Of a stretch of DNA of 64,000 bases, positions 12,410 through 25,700 are shown piece after piece. Each line of letters starts with the position of its first letter. The first letter of the stretch is position 1. Location: NCBI RefSeq assembly GCF_041381155.1, contig NC_091134.1:39763338-39827337 (forward strand). Reading direction: 5' to 3'. A program made the translations under genes and the position numbers. The notes beneath the pieces are model-generated. The model saw only the letters and a list, made by a program, of their open reading frames with translations, did not search any database and was not told the origin of the DNA. The stretch is from Argopecten irradians. Lineage: Eukaryota > Mollusca > Bivalvia > Pectinida > Pectinidae.

Positions 12410-15400
12410 TTGTTCCAACTAGCCTAAACGGTTCTCGTCATTTGCGTAAAATCGTATCATTGTTAGGCATTGTCCCAACTGTTCACGGCTTCCGCAAACA
12501 ATTCCATAATTGTTGGGCAATTCTTCAATTTTAAGTCCACAGAATTCGAGGGCAGTTGTACGCAGAAGACGTAAAATGTTGGGACAATACAAAACAATGA
12601 CGTAATTATCTATATACTTTGAAAACAGTTGAAAGAAAACCGAACAATGATGTAATTGTCTGCAAATTTCCAACGGACTTCTGCGGACAACTGCATCATT
12701 GTTCGCATAATGCCCCAACTGTTCTCATAGTATACGGATAATAACGTCATTGACGGGCATTGTTTTAACTGTTAACTGTAATGACTTCTGCAAACAATAG
12801 CATCATTATGCTAATGCAGTTGGAGCTATACAACAATAGTATATTTTAGAACAGTTGGAATAATGCCGAACAATTATATAGTTTTATTTAGATAATGCGA
12901 ACCGTTGGAACAATTTCAAACAATGATGGGATTGTCTGCTGACGGTGAGAACAGATGGAATAATGCCCACCAATGGCATTATCATCAGTTTACTTTGAGA
13001 CAATTCAAAACAAGGACGAACAATAATGTGATTGTCCGCATAAGTCGTGAACGACTGAAACAATGCCCACCAATGTATTTAGTTCTCTGAGAATAGTTGA
13101 ACCAATGTCGACATTGAGGCTCAGAGTATACGGATTAATAAAATCTGTAACCTGTAAGTGATAATCTCAGTCGAGGGCTAAGATTTTGTAACATAATTCT
13201 AACCGAGGCGTTAGCCGTGGTTGGGATGTTGCACAATCTTAGCCCGAGACTGAGATAATCACTTAAAGTTACAGATTTTTACGTCATTGTTATACACTGT
13301 TTCTCACTCCTCGAATTATATGCAGACACAGCATCGTTCGGAATTATTTGGGCTGTTCTCGGAGTACACGGATAATTACGCCATTGGTGAGCATTCCTCA
13401 AACTGTTGACGACTTCTACGGACAATCGCGTCATTGTTATGCATTGTTCCAACTGTTCATGACTTCTGTGGACAATCACGTCATTGTTATGCATTGTTCC
13501 AACTTTTAATGTCATGACTTCTGTGGACAATCACGTCATTGTTATGCATTGTTTCAACTGTTCATGACTTCTGTGGACAATCACGTCATTGTTATGCATT
13601 GTTCCAACTGTTCATGACTTCTGTGGACAATCACGTCATTGTTATGCATTGTTTCAACTGTTCATGACTTCTGTGGACAATCACGTCATTGTTATGCATT
13701 GTTTCAACTGTTCATGACTTCTGTGGACAATCACGTCATTGTTATGCATTGTTTCAACTGTTTCATGACTTCTGTGGACAATCGCGTCATTACTATGCAT
13801 TGTTTCAATGTTCGCGACTTCTACGGACAATAACATCATTGTTAGACATTGTTCCAACTATTCATGATTTCTACGGACAATCTAGCATTTTAAGCCATTG
13901 TTCTAACTATTCATGACTTCTATGGACAATCACGCCATTGTCAAACATTGTTCCAACTGTTCATGATGATTTCTACATCATTGCTAGGCATTGTTCCAAC
14001 TGGTCGTGACTTCTAGGGACAAAAACATCATTGTTAGGCATTGTTCCAACCTTTCATGACTTATGTTGACAATCACGCCCTTGGTAGGCGTTGTTCCAAC
14101 TGTTCATGACTTATAGGGACAAAAATATCATTGTTAGGCATTGTTCCAACTGTTCATGACTTCTGTTGACAATCACGTCACTGTTAGACATTGTTCGTAC
14201 TGTTCATGGATTCTACGGACAATAACATCATTGTTAGGCATTGTTCCACCTTTTCATGATGACTTTTACAGATAATAATATCATTGTTAGGCATTGTTCT
14301 AACTGTTCATGACTTCTCTGGGCAATCACGCCATTGTCAAACATTTTTCCAACTGTTCGTGATGACTTCTACGTACTAAACCGTCATTATTCAGTAATTC
14401 GACAATGCCAAATAATGATGACATTGTTCTCAGAAGTCTTGAACAATTGAAACAATGTATAACAATGACGATATTATCCTTATACTCCGAGAACAGTTGA
14501 AACAATGCCTAACAATGGCGTAATTATCCATATACTCCGGGAACAGTTGAAACAATGTCTAACAATGACATAATTATCCGTGTACTCTGGGAACAGTTGA
14601 AACAATGTCTAACAATGACGTAATTATCCGTGTACTCCGAGAACAGTTGAAACAATGTCTAACAATGACATAATTATCCGTGTACTCGGAACAGTTGAAA
14701 CAATGTCTAACAATGACGTAATTATCCGTGGGAACAGTTGAAACAGTGCCTAACAATGGCGTACATTAATCTAACAATACATTATCCGTGTACTCCGGGA
14801 ACAGTTGAAACAATGTCTACAATGACGAAATCTTATGACGTAATTACGTGTACTCGGAACATTAAAATGTCTAACGAGGCGGAATTAACAATGTCTAACA
14901 TGAGTAATTATCTTATACTCGGGAACAGTTGAAAATTCTACAAGAATGAATTATCAATGTGAAAATGTCTATCTAATTATCGTGTACTCGGGACAAAAAT
15001 AATGTCTAACAATGACGTAATTATCCGTGTACTGTATTCTCCGGGAACAGTTGAAACAATGTCTAACAATGACGTAATTATCCGTGTACTCCGGGAACAG
15101 TTGAAACAATGTCTAACAATGACTAATTATCGTTACTCGGGAACATGACGTAATATCCGTGTACTCGGGAACAGTTTGAAAAAATGTCTAACAATGACGT
15201 ATTATCGTTACTCGGAACGTTGTATGGTATTATCGTGTACTCCGTGAAACAATTCTAACAATGACGTAATTATCCGTGTACTCGGGAACAGTTGAAACAA
15301 TGTCTAACAATGACGTAATTATCCGTGTACTCCGGGAACAGTTGAAACAATGTCTAACAATGACGTAATTATCCGTGTACTCCGAACAGTTGAACAATGT

Positions 15401-17405
15401 CTAACAATGGTATTATCGTGTACTCCGGGAACAGTTGAAACAATGTCTAACAATGACGTATTATCCGTGTACTCCGGGAACAGTTGAAACAATGTCTAAC
15501 AATGACGTAATTATCCGTGTACTCCGGGAACAGTTGAAACAATGTCTAACAATGACGTAATTATCCGTGTACTCTGGGAACAGTTGAAACAATGTCTAAC
15601 AATGACGTAATTATCCGTGTACTCCGGGAACAGTTGAAACAATGTCTAACAATACACGTAATTATCCGTGTACTCCGGGAACAGTTGAAACAATGTCTAA
15701 CAATGACGTAATTATCCGTGTACTCCGGAACAGTTGAAACAATGTCTAACAATGACGTAATTATCCGTGTACTCCGGGAACAGTTGAAACAATGTCTAAC
15801 AATGACGTAATTATCCGTGTACTCCGGGAACAGTTGAAACAATGTCTAACAATGACGTAATTAACCGTGTACTCCGGGAACAGTTGAAACAATGTCTAAC
15901 AATGACGTAATTATCCGTGTACTCCGGGAACAGTTGAAACAATGTCTAACAATGACGTAATTATCCGTGTACTCCGGGAACAGTTGAAACAATGTCTAAC
16001 AATGACGTAATTATCCGTGTACTCCGGGAACAGTTGAAACAATGTCTAACAATGACATAATTATCCGTGTACTCCGGGAACAGTTGAAACAATGTCTAAC
16101 AATGACGTAATTATCCGTGTACTCCTGGAACAGTTGAAACAATGTCTAACAATGACGTAATTATCCGTGTACTCCGGGAACAGTTGAAACAATGTCTAAC
16201 AATGACGTAATTATCCGTATACTCCGGGAACAATTGAAACAATGTCTAACAATGACATAATTATCCGTGTACTCCTGGAAACAGTTGAAACAATGTCTAA
16301 CAATGACGTAATTATTATCCGTGTACTCCGGGAACAGTTGAAACAATGTCTAACAATGACGTAATTATCCGTGTACTCCGGGAACAGTTGAAACAATGTC
16401 TAACAATGACGTAATTATCCGTGTACTCCGGGAACAGTTGAAACAATGTCTAACAATGACGTAATTATCCGTGTACTCCGGGAACAGTTGAAACAATGTC
16501 TAACAATGATGTAATTATTCGTGTACTCCGGGAACAGTTGAAACAATGCCTAACAATGACGTAATTATCCGTATTCTCCGGGAACAATTGAAACAATGTC
16601 TAACAATGACATAATTATCCGTGTACTCCGGGAACAGTTGAAACAATGTCTAACAATGACGTAATCACCCGTGTACTCCGGGAACAATTGAAACAATGTC
16701 TAACAATGACGTAATTATCCGTGTACTCCGGGAACAGTTGAAACAATGTCTAACAATGACGTAATTATCCGTGTACTCCGGGAACAGTTGAAACAATGTC
16801 TAACAATGACGTAATTATCCGTGTACTCCGGGAACAGTTGAAACAATGTCTAACAATGGTGTAATTATTCGTGTACTCCGGGAACAGTTGAAACAATGCC
16901 TAACAATGACGTAATTATCCGTATTCTCCGGGAACAATTGAAACAATGCCTTACAATGATGTAATTCCCTATACTCCGGGAACAGTTGAAACAATGCCTT
17001 ACAATAACGATATTATCCGTGTACTCCGGGAACAGTTGAAACAATGTCTAACAATGACGTAATTATCCGTGTACTCCGGGAACAGTTGAAACAATGCCTA
17101 ACAATGATGTAATTATCCGTGTACTTCGGGAACAATTGAAACAATGCCTAACAATGACGTAATTATCCGTGTACTTCGGGAACAGTTGAAACAATGCCTT
17201 ATAATGATGTAATTATCCATGTACTTCGGGAACAGTTGAAACAATGTCTAACAATGACGTAATCATTCGTGCACTCCGGAAACAGTTGAAACAATGTTTA
17301 ACAATGATGAAGCCTAATTATCCGTGTAGTCCGGGAACAGGTGAAACAATACCTACTTAACAATGACGTTTTATCCTTGTACTCTGAGAACATTTAAAAC
17401 AATAT
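12410..17405. repeat. 50-bp satellite, arrays in both orientations
   Basis: From 13400 to 14380 the unit runs as TTCCAACTGTTCATGACTTC then a variable part and CACGTCATTGTTATGCATTG. From 14400 to 17400 the unit is AACAATGACGTAATTATCCG then TGTACTCCGGGAACAGTTGA and AACAATGTCT. The reverse complement of the second aligns over its full 50 bp with the first (shared CAACTGTTC and ACGTCATTGTTA blocks), so they are one family in opposite orientation. The flank 12410-13130 is strongly diverged and mixes both orientations. Copies at 15440-16860 are nearly identical. Open frames here are repeat artefacts. Confidence 0.93.
13139..13281. repeat. ~143-bp palindrome inside the satellite
   Basis: Left arm: AAATCTGTAACCTGTAAGTG, then ATAATCTCAGTC, GGGCTAAGATT and TGTAACAT. 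The right arm is its reverse complement with a few mismatches (ATCTTAGCCCGAGACTGAGA, then TAATCACTTAAAGTTACAGATTT). The arms meet near 13208 with a few bases of loop. It is unlike the 50-bp monomer and probably is an inserted foldback element or MITE. Confidence 0.8.
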
Positions 17406-17689
17406 TGAACAATTATCTAATTGCCCGATCACGACTTTTTTGGATAGTAAAATAATTGACATTGTTTTAAATACTCTTACTTTGTTTAGTTTATGAGATG
17501 ATAAACCCAATGGAGCACGGGGTAAATTGCGTAAACGCACTATATTTACTGTATGTATTGATATCAACAATAACTATACCATACATACAATATGATAATA
17601 TGATCAGATCTACCTTTCATAATTGAGTTTCTGCCTCGGGCTTACGGATAAACACGTCGTATATCTATTGATAAAATATATATTTCTTT

Positions 17690-17810
17690 TCCTATAAAAC
17701 CTATCCAACCGGTCTCCGTCATTCGTCCCTTCTAGGCTTTACCGTAAAACAATTTACGGGTACATTTCACTGATGTCAGTGACCATTCTATTCTAGTCCT
17801 GCCAGTCGAG
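17690..17810 (+). promoter_or_regulatory. Possible promoter and non-coding first exon
   Basis: A TATA-like CCTATAAAACC near 17690 is followed about 115 bp later by a strong donor, GTCGAG|GTAAGA, at 17810/17811. No open frame or known product is visible. It could be an untranslated first exon for the nuclease gene that starts translation at 27413, but nothing in the sequence proves the link. Confidence 0.2.
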
Positions 17811-19030
17811 GTAAGATTATCTGTATTTCCACTCCGTTATTTGTGCTTTATGATTTTGTTTAAGCATTTAATTTGTCGTTAATGCTTTCTATCACCGACT
17901 AAATTAATGAAATCCGTACTATTTCCTTTTTGAGAAATGTTAGTTTAAAGTTATTTCTGGTAGAATATTAACAATGATGTACGCTCAAAGGTAGGTGTGC
18001 ATTTTCACAAAGATGTACAGGTATATATAGTCACATTGATCTATCAAATGATATAATAATTTATTTTATTAACTTAAGAGTGCTACACATTATTTGTTCA
18101 AACATACAAAAAATATTTGAATTATTTAAATGCCAAGTCTACAATAACAGAGAATAAGATAGTATTATTCTATTTAAATTTAGTTAAAATCTATTTAAGG
18201 ATTTATATGTCCTTATCCTAAAGTCCTTGGACTTTAGAAAAAGGTCTACTGTTGCTAATAAGAAAAAAAAATATTACACGATATAAATTAAAACTATGTT
18301 CATGTCCTTTAGGAGATACGTGACATCTCTTATTTTTGGAAATTGAATAGATCCAGGCCTAACAGCTGAATCATTATTACATGTATGCGTATAGGCCTAA
18401 ATCAAAACAATTATTCTAAAATTTTAAAAGACATAGGTGTTCTTTTCGTTGTTTTGTCGGAGTGGTGTACAAAATGAAAGTCAACTAAGTTCTACGCGTT
18501 TACATTTAAGCCTAATTTACGATTTTACATTTAAGCCTAATTTGCTCTTTATTTTTTTTATCGGAAAACCACATAACTTTTGGGCCTCTTCATAAATATC
18601 GCTTCGCATAATTTACATTTTGATATAAAACCTGTATACAAGTACATGTATATGTATTTGAAAAGATGATTTGATAGGTTACATTGATTTAGAAAAGTAT
18701 TCATGACGAGGTCATCAGGCATACACGTATCAAAATCGCGCTATTAAGTCCATCTGTTAAGAAAATGCGGTCATATGCCGGAATCAGCCGATGTTAGCCG
18801 AGTTCGACCGGATGTGTGCCAGAAACCCAGTTTGTACTCCAAATTCATTGGCTGAAATAAATTATAAACATTGACATTATCAAAAACATAAATGTTATGC
18901 CATAACATTGATATTAATTATGATGGTAGTCATAGTTAAAATTGATTTTGATAATCAGAAAGCTTTGTAATTCTTTATACTAATTACATTATTCTCCAAT
19001 CGACATCCACAACATTTTCCATTTCCTGTA

Positions 19031-19053
19031 ATGGCGGCATCCTTGTTATCAGG
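19031..19053 (+). other. Possible short first coding exon or uORF exon
   Basis: ATGGCGGCATCCTTGTTATC then AGG directly precedes a strong donor (GTAAGAG at 19054), a layout typical of a first exon. Spliced directly to the acceptor at 27390 it would read eight residues then TAG, acting as an upstream ORF. An unseen intermediate exon could change this. The surrounding 17411-20496 holds no other recognisable gene. Confidence 0.25.
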
Positions 19054-21414
19054 GTAAGAGCGTATGCGTACCATAATTTTGCTTAAAATATGTGTACTTA
19101 GTGATTTATTTTACTTTTTGAAATCTCGAACGTTTTTATCATGACATTATGCAGTAATTTTGATCAATTGCATAGCGTGATGGTCCTGTCATTTATAAAC
19201 AAAATTGAGAAAACATTCCGATAGCGTTGATAATTTGCCGGCGCATTGTTTATAACACCGAAAGCATGTCTGTCCGTACACAGTATCATGTGGTTCGTTT
19301 GTCGATTTGTTTCCCTGACGTATTCTCATGCAAAGTATCGTTTTAGCCCTTTTATTATATTCCACTGGTACCATTTGATATGTCATAATGAATTAACCAT
19401 TCTAAAGATCATAATTTCATGTTGGCATCTGGAAGTTAGTTGGAATTTTTAGTTAGCTTGCAAGCCCTGCATGCAGTTAATCATTAGTATTAGATTAGGC
19501 ACAAAGACCAGGCTGTGTTGGGTAATTCAGTGCTGTAAAATATTTGATAACACATATATACCCATAGTACCGCAAAAACCTTTTGTAACCTAATGGATAA
19601 ATTGTCTTGGCATGGTCACTTTGAAAAGAAAACTGCCTGGTTCACGATCAAGCCTCGTCGTGTTTGGTTTACTATTTAAAGGAAGACCATTGAAAGAGCA
19701 GGCTTACAAGCATGTCACTTATCATGACAGGAAACAGTACAAATAATAAGAAAGAGCAATGGAATAAGGAGCTTAATATGAATCAAGCACGACATTGGAA
19801 GAGCGAATCTCTGCTTGTTTATGTTCTTCTCTATTTCAAGAAGAAGACATGATTTATAAACTAAAGGATGTCTTTTTAAAGAAGACTTATAACTCCTCAT
19901 TGAGTAAAACAAACAAATTTCTTCTTGCAACATAGGATAGTTCAACTCCATTCCAGTTACATTATAATTAGGGGACCCCATTTTATCTGAGGAGAACCCC
20001 ACTTATGGAACACCCAGCTCACACGCTGTTAGAGATGGAAGAGTGAGTGTACAGTAGATGCAGACAGCTGACATAAGCAATTCTACTTTACAAGATGGGG
20101 GAGGCCGGGTTGGTGCTATACCTCTAGCTCAGAACTTTTTGATAAAATAATCAAACCAAAATGTTTAGTAAAAAAAAACCCTAGCTTTGATGTATATGCC
20201 CCAATCAACACTATAAAAATCAGTCGACACAAGTACTATAGGTTTCCAATATCAGAAATCTATACAAATAAATGTGTACTACCATGTGGATTCTCTCACG
20301 ATTGACGATCACGCATGAATAGTGTTAACAGCATGTTTAACATTATTACATGGCAAATTAACATAAATCACTGAAATGTTTTTTTTTTCACTTTTAATTA
20401 ATGTATCAAAGTATGTGTCTAAAATCTAGATGGCAGTACATTTGTGAAACATTCTATTTGTACTTTTAAATTTGTCATTTAAATTTGGTAATAGTTGCTA
20501 GAAATAGGGCTGTAACGGTTACAAAATTTTTGCCCCGGGTACCTGACTATTGCAACTCGACCCGTACCCGGTTACCCGTAGCTTATAAGAGTAATGAATC
20601 GGAAAACATCAGACATCAATAGTAAGATCAACAAATAACACATTTTTCTTCTTATATGAAAAAATCAACCTTTAAGAACTCTTTCATTACTAAAGATACA
20701 ATAAATTGAACTGTCATGGTAAAATAAAATCCAGAAAATGTAAAAGATACTGATACAGGCCTTTCATGGATTCTGTTCTGATCACCGAAGCCATGTTGAT
20801 TTCAATGTTTGTGCGCATGACCCGAAGTACTGCCTACTTCCTTTCATGGCAGAGGAAAAAGATAAAAATGTTTTAGGAAATGCTTTATGGTTTACACAAT
20901 GTGTTAAATTTTTGTATTCACACAATTAATTGCTTACAATATCTACATTTCAAATTAATAGTTTTCTGTTGTCCAGTCAATATTTCTCAAGTATGTAAGC
21001 ATTTACTGTATATTGCCGTAAGCCAAGCTTACGTTGTGGATTCTTGCGATCGACAATCAGGCACAGTCTGCGACTTTAAGCACTAGCTATATACATATAG
21101 TCCGATGCCCACAACAAGCAATTTTACATCTGGACTAGCGCCAACTGAAATGAGCTAGTCCAATTAGCCTATTGGCTCCCAACCCAATTAAAATCGGTAT
21201 AAAATACTATATTAACAAGAGTGGTGGTCAATTGCAATTTTCAACACATTTGTAACTGCATTCTGTATGCAATTATTTGAGTCCAAATTCCAAAATGATG
21301 ATGACTTAAGTACTGAAGCAAAACAACTGTATATACATATTTCTACCACAACAGGCGGTGTTATTCAACTCTCAGGGTATCAAATAAACGATGCAGCTGT
21401 TGATTAACAATTTG

Positions 21415-21436
21415 TTTATACCACACGTGGTATAAA
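21415..21436. repeat. 22-bp near-perfect palindrome with E-box core
   Basis: Arms TTTATACCAC and GTGGTATAAA flank the two bases AC. The centre contains CACGTG, an E-box. It lies inside the hAT-like element. Confidence 0.7.
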
Positions 21437-21660
21437 CTCTGTACGCATTCTGATTGGCTCACACGATGAACGTTGACCGAAATACGTCTTTCTCAGTGTC
21501 GTGTCATCATTTGTCAAAGTCATCAATAATCGAGTGACCTCATGATATGCTTTGATCACCGCTTGCCGCCAAAACTGCTGTTGGATAGTGTACTTATCCT
21601 TGTCGTATTTCTATCGGCTAAAAGCGGATATAATTGTGGTAGAAACAGGTCACATGACTC

Positions 21661-21802
21661 GTGGTTGTTGGATATGGAATTTATTCCACACTCGTAAGTT
21701 ATTTTTTTTTAAATTACAAAGACACTCGCTAAAGCTTGTGTCTTTCGTAACTTTTATAAAATAACTCCCTCGTGTGGAATAAATTCCATATCCAACAACC
21801 AC
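21661..21802. repeat. 142-bp hairpin with perfect 31-bp arms
   Basis: Bases 21661-21691 (starting GTGGTTGTTGGATATGG) are the exact reverse complement of 21772-21802. Between them a second, imperfect inverted repeat continues the stem (ACTCGTAAGTTATTT against AAATAACTCCCTCGT, and AAAGACAC against GTGTCTTT). The direct repeat ACTCGT at both outer edges may be a target duplication. This looks like a foldback MITE nested in the hAT-like element. Confidence 0.75.
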
Positions 21803-22599
21803 TCGTTGTGTAACCTCTATGTATCTTATTTGGACTAGTGATTAAAGTGACGGACTAGTACAACTTTGGCGTTTACTAGTCCAAATGACTAGCAGTGGAA
21901 AAATTTAACGCAACAGACTGCAGGCACGAATAGATATAACAGCATGTGAAATATGGTAACATTAAATATCTTAAACACTGATTAACTATAGAAATGTGTG
22001 TCGGATGAAGGTACCTTTCTAAAATACTTTATTTGTACTTATCATTGGGAAGTAGTTGCTAAAAATTAAAAAAAACTGCTTCAGGGTGCGGAAACAAATT
22101 TTCCGACCTGGGTATGACGAAAACCGGACCTGTAACGGGTTACCCAGGTACTTGTTACAGCCCTAGCTAAAAATAGTACAAAAATGCTTCAGGTTAACCG
22201 GTTTGGGTATAAACTAGGACTTCAACCCGCTCTGTAACAGGTTACTCGGGTATATACTCATTACAGCAGCTTATCGGTAAACTTATTGCGATTGGGAATA
22301 ATGAAAATAGTAGATATTACTTATTTCTGCACCTGGCTTGGCCAGTGGCAAAAGTTCATTTTGTTATAATGTTTGTTGGGTCCATATCCTGTTGATGCAA
22401 ACGCTTACTTGATCAACAACTGAGGTTATTTGAATTTGATATGGGAAAAAAACCCACCATGTTTAATAACTACCAGATCTTAAATTGCATGGAGCTCCGT
22501 AATATTTGTAATATTTCTTGTATAATATTATGTTGTGGCTAATTTTATTAAATTGTTTACACCACATACATTGGCTTCAGTCATATCAGACATGTAAAG

Positions 22600-22745
22600 A
22601 TTGTAAGTTTCAACCCACAAAGACCAACACAAGGCTGTTAAAGATGTCGATTGGTTGGTGATTTTTTTCCTGTGTATCCAACTGTCTTTCTTCCACCTCC
22701 TTAATCGGATACATCCTTAAATAATCATGAATTGTTAAGTTAAAT
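22600..22745 (+). repeat. Diverged SINE fragment (3' portion)
   Basis: Shares the order of GGTTGGTGGTTTTTTTCC-like, CTTCCACCTCC and ACATCCTTAAATAATCATG blocks with the better preserved SINEs at 27060 and 39310. The tRNA-like head is not visible. Confidence 0.4.
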
Positions 22746-22749
22746 CACC

Positions 22750-25700
22750 ACAGAAGTTAATTTACCACAACAGTCCTTATTGTTAGACTTGGTTTCCTGT
22801 TCTGTCTACAACGAGCTTATATTAGTAGTCTAGATCTGCTAGCAGTTACAACACGTACATATGTATACAGCCGTGATGGATAGTCAACTATATACGTCTA
22901 AAATCAAGGCCAGAGAATGGACTAAATAGTCAATCTATTGTAAAGTCAATCTACACAATAGTTAGGAGTTTAATAAAAACAAATGTGTGGACTACCGTCA
23001 TAATTAAGAGATACATGCATGTACAGCGCCAAATGTGCACCTGCTGCAAACCACTTTTTCTGTGCGCATGACATGATATTATTCATCTTATCACTGATAA
23101 TGTTCATCATATACGTATATGTATACATGTACTTACTCATTATAATTAGTTTTGTAAAATATTAAAGTATTATGTTTCAATCATTCAGGTTTAATCTAAA
23201 AATCTGATTACATAATTTAATTTGATCTACCATATTTACCAGTCTGGCTGCTGGCATATAACCAACTCTGCAGTCTCTCATGTTAGTAGAGTAAATAGAC
23301 ACATAGTCACATACCAATTGTGTCTTCAATTTTTCCATACCTTATGAGTTTTTTGAGCTCTTCATGTAGCTATGTCAAATCTAATTCTCAAAATTTCTTG
23401 ATAGCTTTCAAACACAGCTTTGATTGGTGTATACACAATGTGTCTATAAGCATACAAATACAAATAATTTATTTGTACCTGGAACATTTATGTCAAATTG
23501 ATAGAGGCTACAGGTTGCAAGAAAATGTATGCTAAAAATGTTTACATTGATTCATAAATGCATACTCCCAGGTGTTTGAGTCTTTATAAAGCATCTCAAG
23601 TCGAGCAGGGCTTTTTGAGGGTCAATTACGGTGATAAGAAGACATGTTGTGTTGGTGGTGTGACCAGGTGTATTGCATGTCAGCCAGCTGCAGTTTCATC
23701 TAAGTATTTCTGATTAATTATGTATCATTGATTGAACACTACAACATGCACATCATACCACCAACCATAGCCAGCTATTTATAATATCTAGATGAATGAG
23801 ACAACAGGCTTCAGAACGCATGTGCACTTATTTATTGTAAAGACAAGACACAAATTTATTACCCATACATATATATGCATGTATACATTTAGCCTAGGAG
23901 CTTTTCTAAGGACTTTAATTTATAATGCCAATTATATGTATCATTCACAAAGAAAATAACATTGAATTTCTAAAACTACACGTAACTTATCCTTAGAATT
24001 CCTTTCTTTGCATGGTCATGATCTTGGTGCAATGTGCAGATTCAAATTTCTTCCCCAAATGAGGCAAAAAGGGCCATTCCTCAGGGCATCCAGTAGACCC
24101 CTTAGAGGATGTTTTTGACTCTCAAAAATCAGATTTGACTATTAGGTTTGAAGCATATGCCTATTTATTATATGTTTTGACTCTTCAATTTTCTGAGAAA
24201 TGGTGATTTTTACTACTGAAACTGCTTAAAGTCAACGGTCAACTGGATGACCTGTTTCTTACCAGTTTGCAAGTGGGAAAAAACCCAACAATGTACTTGT
24301 GCATGTAGTACATAGTAAGTTCGTACCTTTGTTCAGTGCATACCGGTATTTTGTTTATTGAAACATGTAGAAAACATAAGTATTTTGGAATAGAATTTAC
24401 ACCATGTTTAAATATAAAAACTGCATGGTGATAAAAATCTGAAGTATGAACTGTATCTGTTGTCAGGGTAACTATTTTATTAGTTAAGTAGTGCAATGCT
24501 AGCTAAATAGAGCCTTGCCACTTTACAGAATACCAGATGCAACTCACATGAACATCACTTTAAAAAACTTAACGTCACATTAATGAAATATTTTGATTCA
24601 AATGTACTCCTTGTAAATGAAGGGTAATGCACCTTGTTACCATCAACTATTGCACCCAGCAGCACATTACTGATACCAGAGACAGTATCAAGTTCACAGC
24701 ACATTGCAACTTGGCTACTTGTTAACTTACAGAAAATTACCTGTTTTATGTGTATTATGGTGAATTAGTTTTATGATAAAATCAAGTCCATTATCTGGCA
24801 GGCATAAGTATATGTATGCATTTAAATGAATCTTGAAGTTTTGCATGTATCACAGGTTCGTAGCTTCATGCTTTGAATAAGAAAGGTGACAATGATGCTC
24901 AGATAAAATCCTGTAGTACCAGCTCAACTTTTCAGCCACATATATCTTGGTCCGTAAGGTTAAGGCTACCATATTTCTTAAATATCAGCAACTTTAGAAA
25001 TTTGATCTGAAGAATTTTTTTATCCAGTTGAAAGTATTAAATCCATCCAAAGTATAAGAAATTGGTGTGTCCCAGGTATTTGTGAACGTGTAAAACAGTA
25101 TTTGTGTCTTATTTAAATAAATAAAAAATTAGTACAGATTTTGCAATGGAGAATTAGATTGCAAATGGCCTGATTTAAGATGTATTCATTATCTAATTAC
25201 TAAATTGCAGTAGTATACGTATACATATATAAAATGTGTATACTGAATGTGATGGGAAACTGGTGCACTTGATCCCCATATGATGGAATAACTCGATAAA
25301 ACTAATATATCCTGGAGCACAATTGATTACTTGATTGGATATTGAAACACTTCATCACAGTTCTTGATTCTCTTCATTCATAATAGTTTATAAACAAACT
25401 TTTCAAACAAGTTGTGAGCATATATCAATTGGACTACACAGAGAGCTGCTATTAACATGCTTGGAGATTTGGTACACTCGATGTTATTTTAAATGTGCAA
25501 AAATTAACTTTCACATGCTGATCACTTAGTTCCATGCTGATCACTTAGTTCCAAACTAAAAAAATCTTGACATGCAGTTTTCCGATGTTTTGGTTGACTG
25601 ATTTTACCTGTTCGTTGATGAGTCATAGTGCAACCGATTTAACAGGTATATCATGTTTTTAGCGGTGCACATCTGTCTGTGTTTGGTTTTTCTCACCCTT

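Larger units (their letters stand above)
20505..22165. mobile_element. Non-autonomous hAT-like element
   Basis: The ends are inverted: TAGGGCTGTAACGGTTAC on the left, and on the right the reverse complement begins TAGGGCTGTAACAAGTACC. Subterminal blocks rich in CCCGGGTACC / GGTTACCC occur at both ends. Flanking 8-mers GCTAGAAA (20497-20504) and GCTAAAAA (22166-22173) match at 7 of 8 positions, as expected for a hAT target duplication. There is no transposase frame. The right terminal ~110 bp appears again, diverged, at 22166-22268, and GCTAAAAA also occurs at 22053, so a local duplication clouds the exact right end. Confidence 0.6.

Noticed and set aside
13279-16396. Open frames with NYVIVRHCFNCS-type repeats
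   Set aside because: Products of the 50-bp satellite; they are short, vary with indels and occur in several frames.
9748-17405. CRISPR-like regular repeats
   Set aside because: The arrays are continuous tandem monomers without unique spacers, in a eukaryotic context.
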